DNA of 64,000 nucleotides from Argopecten irradians (Eukaryota > Mollusca > Bivalvia > Pectinida > Pectinidae): assembly GCF_041381155.1 (NCBI RefSeq), contig NC_091135.1, positions 2,672,490 to 2,736,489 on the forward strand, written 5' to 3'. Numbering within the stretch: the stretch's first letter is position 1; each line of letters starts with the position of its first letter. The position numbers were made by a program, and so were the translations under genes. Of this stretch, positions 59,607 to 64,000 are shown one piece after another. A model generated the notes under the pieces. It searched no databases. It was not told where the DNA came from and worked only from the letters and a program-made list of their open reading frames with translations.

Positions 59607-62364
59607 CTACATGTAGAAGAGGAACAATCAAATAGTTAGTATCACTTCACAAACATATTCATGTAATAAAAATGAATCTGCTCTTCATCAATCTAAGGGA
59701 AAGGATATTATTGTTTGGTAAATAGCTGATATAGTAAATTAACATATACTCCAATATGGGTGTGAGATTACAGCGCCCAGAAAACGGCGATGGCATGAAC
59801 ACTGAAACGGAAACTGTGTATTCCTACAGGTATGCAACTGAAGTGATTTGTCTTCAGACGGATTTTAAATACATTATAAAGATATATTGTATCGCATCCA
59901 TATTTGTATATACACTTACGCTCCGCTCCTGACGGTCACAGAAATGATGGTATCCTGAAAGGGAGTTCCAACGAGGTTTGCGTCAGCATTCTTAAATGTT
60001 CTCTGTTGTCCAGTAAAGGACGACCCAGTGTAGACAGTCATCTCTGGCTTTTCTGTGAATTCCTACAAGACAGATATCAAGACTATATTTTCATGGTTTA
60101 TGATAAAATACAAAGATTACTATTTTGTGAGATTAAGAATATAAAACACTTGAATTTCGACAAAAAAACACACACACACCCATAAAAAACGCAAACAAGC
60201 TATACTTTCAATATTAGCAGGTGTTTTAAGCATGTCTAAATAATCTTGCCACGGATTTACATGAAATTTCGTATTCATTTATTTATTTATTCATTTATCT
60301 ATTTATTCATCATTTATTTTTTGCAAATTATGGTGAAAAGAAAACAAATAAAGGACATGTGTGTAGGAGATTTAGTTATACTTTCTCATTGTCAATCAAT
60401 TAATCAGTCTTTGTTCTCTAATACTTGTTATTACATCATGTCATTATGGTTTTACTAGCAAAACAATTGACAATATCTAAGAGTGTTGATGTAATTAAGC
60501 CGCATTTTTTTCTAGCATAATCAAAATATCAATTTCTTTTTCATGTATAAGTATTTTTCCTTAAATCTTAAATTTCATTAAATCTGGCTTTCTGAATGGC
60601 TTACTCTTTTTTGATACCACTATGAAAAAAAATCCGAGAACTGCGCAAAAACCCAACGTTATTGTGACGTCACAATATGAATGTTGACGTTGCGTATTGA
60701 TAAGAAAAAAATCCCTTGCAAATCAATGAAATCGTGCGTGTATACGTATTTCATTTTATCAAGTAGTCTGGAAAATTAATTATAAGCATTGATGTCACTA
60801 ATTTTTTAATTTCATCAGTTTGCAAATACAATTTCTTACATCCCCCAAGTAAATGATAAAAAATAGTGATATGAATGCTGAAGATAACCTTTGAAATTTT
60901 ATAACCATTGACACCACGTACAGGTATGCCTTACTTACCACTTCGATTGGTTTGAGAGATGACGTACAAAACTCGGATAGATTTACAGTTTGTCCCTCCC
61001 AAACCACATAGATATTTCCACCAAAATTTTGCTCCTTGTAAAGCACCCATCTGTAAAATATTGAAAATTATACGACTGTATCATAAAAATACACAACGAA
61101 TATCAACCAACACAGTGCAAAACACTATAACACAAAGGAAGATAAGACCTGTCAAGTAAATGTATATCAGTGTTCAGAAGCAGTAATGAACGCCCTAGCT
61201 GACGTTTTATTTGGATTTTTAATGCAATGGAATTTAGTGTTTTGTCATACCTTGGTATTTCTAGATATGTATCAATGTTAATATAAAGCCATAATAAGTG
61301 AAGATGTTACGTACCAAAATTACATTTCTAAAACGACAGACAACACGTTACAGTTATGGTATTTGTATATGATTTTATTACTTTAAATGATACCATACTT
61401 ACACCCCGCAAGTAACAGTGACGGAAGAAACCTTTTTGAGCCCAGAGAAGTCCAAATTATACAGAGGTCCGGAAACATTCTTCAGGATACCTTTACGATC
61501 AGGCTCCTCGTAGATGGTTATCTGGGGTGTATTGGAAAATATCATTATAATATGTAATATTTATTTCGTAAGTATCGCAGTAAATCAAATTACTCTTCTT
61601 ACCTTATTATCTACCTTCTCTGAAAGAAGGACATCAAAGTTGAAGCCTTTTAGATGCATTACATATAAGTGTGAATGGACATCAATGGACTTAGAAAATT
61701 GGTATTTACAATGTAGTATTTTAATTAAAAGCGGAAAGAAAACACACAAATTAAATACATTACATTACATATCCAAATAGGTAAAGCGAATAATTGACAG
61801 TGTTAATATTAACAATTATCTTAAAATCAGGCTTGTACAAAACACCCTTTATTTGTAAAATAATAAGAACTATTATTATGATTGGACCATCCGTAAGAAC
61901 AGTTAGAAAGAACATCCGGTAAAAGAGCACCGAGCTCTCAATTTATGAGAACAGTATATTTAGTTGAGACAATGTCGTATACGGAACAATCGAAAAAAAT
62001 AGATCTGGAATCATATTACATAATTACTGAACTGACTGAGTTCCATTTATTCCACTACGCGCTACATTTGTTTTTGATAATTGTTATATGTAATCGCTAC
62101 TATCTGCATTATTCATATCAACTTTAAATATCCATATTATACCTGAACCAACTTAATTAATCATATCATGCTGAGGCAGCTATACAGTCTTTTAACGTCT
62201 CAAAAGGTAATACTAATAAGAACGAAAGTGTGTGATAATGAATGGCCAATTAAATCAAAATCAAAAATATATGGTTTAACAAGTGGCGATTGAACACACA
62301 GGTCTTTAAAAAGGAAAGAAAGTTTGGTACTTACTAAGGGTGTAACAGCATTATGAGCACTCAT
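59468..62364 (-). CDS. Beta/gamma-crystallin-type protein, four Greek-key motifs; whole gene
   Basis: Complement(join(59468..59606, 59920..60062, 60939..61050, 61403..61521, 62335..62364)) gives 180 aa with all junctions GT/AG and in phase. Exon 1 encodes the N-terminal arm (M-S-A-H-N-A-V-T-P-L). Exons 2-5 encode one motif each. The motif starts are Y-E-E-P-D-R-K-G (14-21), Y-K-E-Q-N-F-G-G (54-61), Y-T-G-S-S-F-T-G (98-105) and Y-R-D-A-N-Y-E-G (139-146), fitting the Y/F-x4-Y/F-x-G pattern (motif 1 has R for the aromatic). Motifs 2 and 4 start with W (51, 136). Only motif 4 has a complete Ca-binding clamp, N-N-A-I-S-S (167-172); the others are degenerate. There is no signal peptide, so it is probably cytosolic. 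Two domains of two motifs is the vertebrate lens-crystallin plan. In a mollusc the role is unknown (Ca binding, stability or stress are inferences). Confidence 0.92.
59920..60062 (-). CDS. Crystallin gene exon 4 (motif 3)
   Basis: Acceptor TCTTGTAG. Residues 88-134, with M-T-V-Y-T-G-S-S-F-T-G and I-S-V-T-V-R-S-G. Donor GTAAGT, phase 2. Confidence 0.92.
60585..60890. repeat. Dispersed repeat in crystallin intron 3, related to 48640-49000
   Basis: Shares several short blocks in order with the AVL9 intron 13 repeat (AATCTGGCTTTCT, AAAAAAAATCCGAG, GCGCAAAAACCC, AATTATAAGCATT, AAAAAATAGTGA). It also has a GTGACGTCACAAT word like the foldback elements. Confidence 0.4.
60939..61050 (-). CDS. Crystallin gene exon 3 (motif 2)
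   Basis: Acceptor TTTTACAG. Residues 50-87, V-W-V-L-Y-K-E-Q-N-F-G-G to L-K-P-I-E-V. Donor GTAAGT, phase 0 (between the two domains). Confidence 0.92.
61403..61521 (-). CDS. Crystallin gene exon 2 (motif 1)
   Basis: Acceptor CACCCCAG. Residues 11-49, I-T-I-Y-E-E-P-D to V-T-V-T-C-G. Donor GTAAGT in phase 2. Confidence 0.9.
62335..62364 (-). CDS. Crystallin gene exon 1 (N-terminal arm)
   Basis: ATG at 62364-62362 and ten codons, then donor GTAAGT, phase 0. Chosen because it is the nearest ATG exon in phase with exon 2. The context AAAATGA is acceptable. Confidence 0.7.
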
Positions 62365-63089
62365 TTTCGTGATCAGGTATGATCAGACAGCAAGGATTAT
62401 GGTATCTTTAGCTCTCTTATGGCTACCAGCAACAGCTTGTGCTTTCTCAGGTGCGGTGTGGTGTCCGTCTGGTAGTGGTCCGTAATATACCTTGTTACCC
62501 AAGTGTATATCCGGGACGCTGCGAAGAAGGAAACACAAGTGGACGGAAACTGATTGCTCGACAACTTAACATGGGGAACAATTTCACAATTCTAGTCTAG
62601 TAACCACATGATATGTTTAAGTGTTTGCTACACGGATTTGGTTTGTATCGAAGCGGATATCCTTTCATTTTGTATATTTTTTGTGGTCCATCATATCCGT
62701 ACGGTGTCGAGTGAGATTTGTAAGTCCACGAAAAGCTCAGTACCGCTTCCGAGAGTTTCAGCATGGATACGCTTTTACCTAATTACTTTACTGGATAAGT
62801 AATATCTCTGGATAGTAAATACAGGATTATTGTGCATGTGCCCTTGTTTTATGTATTTGTAAAGATGTTTTGACTGTAAAATCATATACATTGTCCTATA
62901 TTGAAATATAATGAGGTAAAAACGGTATAAAGTTAGTATATTAATAATCCAAAATAAAAGGCCAAAATTTATTCAAAGTAAAATCAAAACCATTTCTATG
63001 GAATATATATATTCAGCCACTATAGGGCCTTCTTCAGTCAAAAATAATACTAACACAACGTGTTCGTCTACTATATTAGACAGATCACG
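62365..63089. other. Upstream of the crystallin gene; no other gene seen
   Basis: Probable promoter and 5'UTR of the minus-strand gene, then AT-rich sequence. The frame at 62608-62802 has no recognised features. Confidence 0.4.
62484..62492 (-). promoter_or_regulatory. TATA-like box upstream of the crystallin gene
   Basis: GGTATATTACG on the minus strand lies about 125 bases before the start codon. This would place transcription start near 62455 and give a 5'UTR of roughly 90 bases. Weak match, no other support. Confidence 0.25.
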
Positions 63090-63094
63090 ATAAA

Positions 63095-63385
63095 ATACTG
63101 GCACCGGATTCGTTAATCAAATTGAATAGCGAAAAAGATCTAAGGAGGTGTTCTACGGTTTTCAAGTCTTGAAATGATGTCTATATAAGTTTTACTGAAT
63201 CACGAATACGGTGCTGGCATCAGATTCGTTATTCAAACTCAAACTAATTTATCGAGGTATATAGTTTTTCTGAGGTTGTGAAATTATGTTTTGATCTGTT
63301 TTTATGTTTTGAAATTGTTATTTATTTGTTCATTTTTAAATACGAATAAGGTACTGGCACCGGATTCGTTATTCGATTCCCGAAT
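63095..63385. repeat. Three spaced copies of a TACTGGCACCGGATTCGTTA word
   Basis: ACTGGCACCGGATTCGTTA is at about 63099. A related GCTGGCATCAGATTCGTTAT is at about 63212 and ACTGGCACCGGATTCGTTAT at about 63353. The spacing is about 113 and 141 bases, so these are probably old tandem units. Confidence 0.55.
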
Positions 63386-63469
63386 CCTGAATCCCAAATC
63401 CGATGCTAACTTCACATCGCGAAACCCGTGAGCTCGAACCCATTATGACCAACCCGATACCCTTAGACT

Positions 63470-64000
63470 TGCTACCAGCCTTTAAAATATTGAAAACATC
63501 ACTAAATTTTAGCTTGATTTGGCAGATATTGTTTGTCTCCAAGAGACACATTGTACAAGTACAGTAGAACAGATTTGTGAAAGATAATGGGGACATCAGT
63601 GTACTTTTAATAATTTAAATTCTAGATCTGCAGACGTTGCCATTCTTTTTAGGAATACCCTTGAGTATACAATACACTGAAGTAGGTTAGATACATGTAA
63701 TGATGGTAGGTTTATAATACTTGATATTACAGTCAACAACAACATTTTCATTTCGACTTGCATCTATGGTCCTAACAAAGACACCCCAGATTTTGTTTGA
63801 AAATAAAAACAGAACTCTCATGGGCTGGGAAGATTTGCCAATGATTATTTGTGGTGATTGGAATACTGTTCAGGATAGGAATATTGATTCTAGTAATATC
63901 ATTAGAAACAATAATCCAAAGTGTCAGGAAAGTATAAAAAATATATCATAGAAAATTGATGATAGAGACCCATGGTGAAATTGTAACCTAGAACAAAGAA
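63470..64000 (+). pseudogene. Decayed LINE endonuclease, truncated by the window end
   Basis: Across stops and frameshifts the translation gives the order of an AP-endonuclease domain of a non-LTR retrotransposon. L-A-D-I-V-C-L-Q-E-T-H is near 63518-63550. It is followed by A-D-V-A-I-L-F (63634), F-I-I-L-D-I-T-V (63711), C-I-Y-G-P-N-K-D-T-P-D-F (63760-63795) and L-P-M-I-I-C-G-D-W-N-T-V (63835-63870). At least four breaks disrupt it. Same strand as the RT relic at 1795-2560, but far away and not the same copy. Confidence 0.7.

Overview
The window looks like nuclear DNA of a lophotrochozoan, most likely a bivalve mollusc. It is AT-rich and intron-rich, with many tandem repeats, MITE-like elements and decayed LINEs. 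The clade is an inference from gene and repeat character, since no database search was possible. Three genes can be assembled exon by exon with GT/AG splice sites and consistent phase. (1) A 3-exon Ly6/uPAR (three-finger) GPI-anchored protein lies on the minus strand (17754-29735). Its 11.3-kb first intron holds a 37-bp satellite. (2) A 15-exon AVL9 homolog (DENN-related late secretory protein, 941 aa) lies on the plus strand (35031-51161). (3) A 5-exon beta/gamma-crystallin-type protein (180 aa) lies on the minus strand (59468-62364), with one Greek-key motif in each of exons 2-5. A probable terminal exon of a further plus-strand gene sits at the left edge (314-414).

Layout. 1-2560: terminal exon, tandem tRNA-derived SINE-like units, and a decayed LINE reverse transcriptase. 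2789-5362: a 1,287-bp block repeated head to tail, each copy with a strong hairpin, running into an 18-bp minisatellite (5363-6092). 6639-7355: a dispersed repeat. About 9008-16079: a 7-kb array of a 22-bp unit with higher-order copies, interrupted by a TTAA-flanked MITE. 17754-29735: the Ly6 gene. 29736-35030: the head-to-head interval between Ly6 and AVL9, with a 75-bp tandem repeat and several palindromic elements. 35031-51161: AVL9, whose introns carry at least five TIR elements. 51162-59300: AVL9 3' flank with a foldback element, another TTAA MITE and a pogo-like relic. 59468-62364: crystallin gene. 63090-64000: short repeats and a decayed LINE endonuclease running off the window.

The three genes show no shared pathway. 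AVL9 acts in post-Golgi traffic, the Ly6 protein is a predicted surface or secreted-pathway protein, and the crystallin is a predicted cytosolic Ca-binding structural protein. The most unusual gene-level feature is in AVL9: the 3' splice site and first part of exon 7 are tandemly amplified eight times (63-bp period). Only the last copy reads through, and the other seven stop within 12 codons. A second unusual feature is a pair of foldback elements (26231 and 52466) that share a core and architecture but have different, internally complementary arms. No CRISPR, prokaryotic operon or intact transposase was found.
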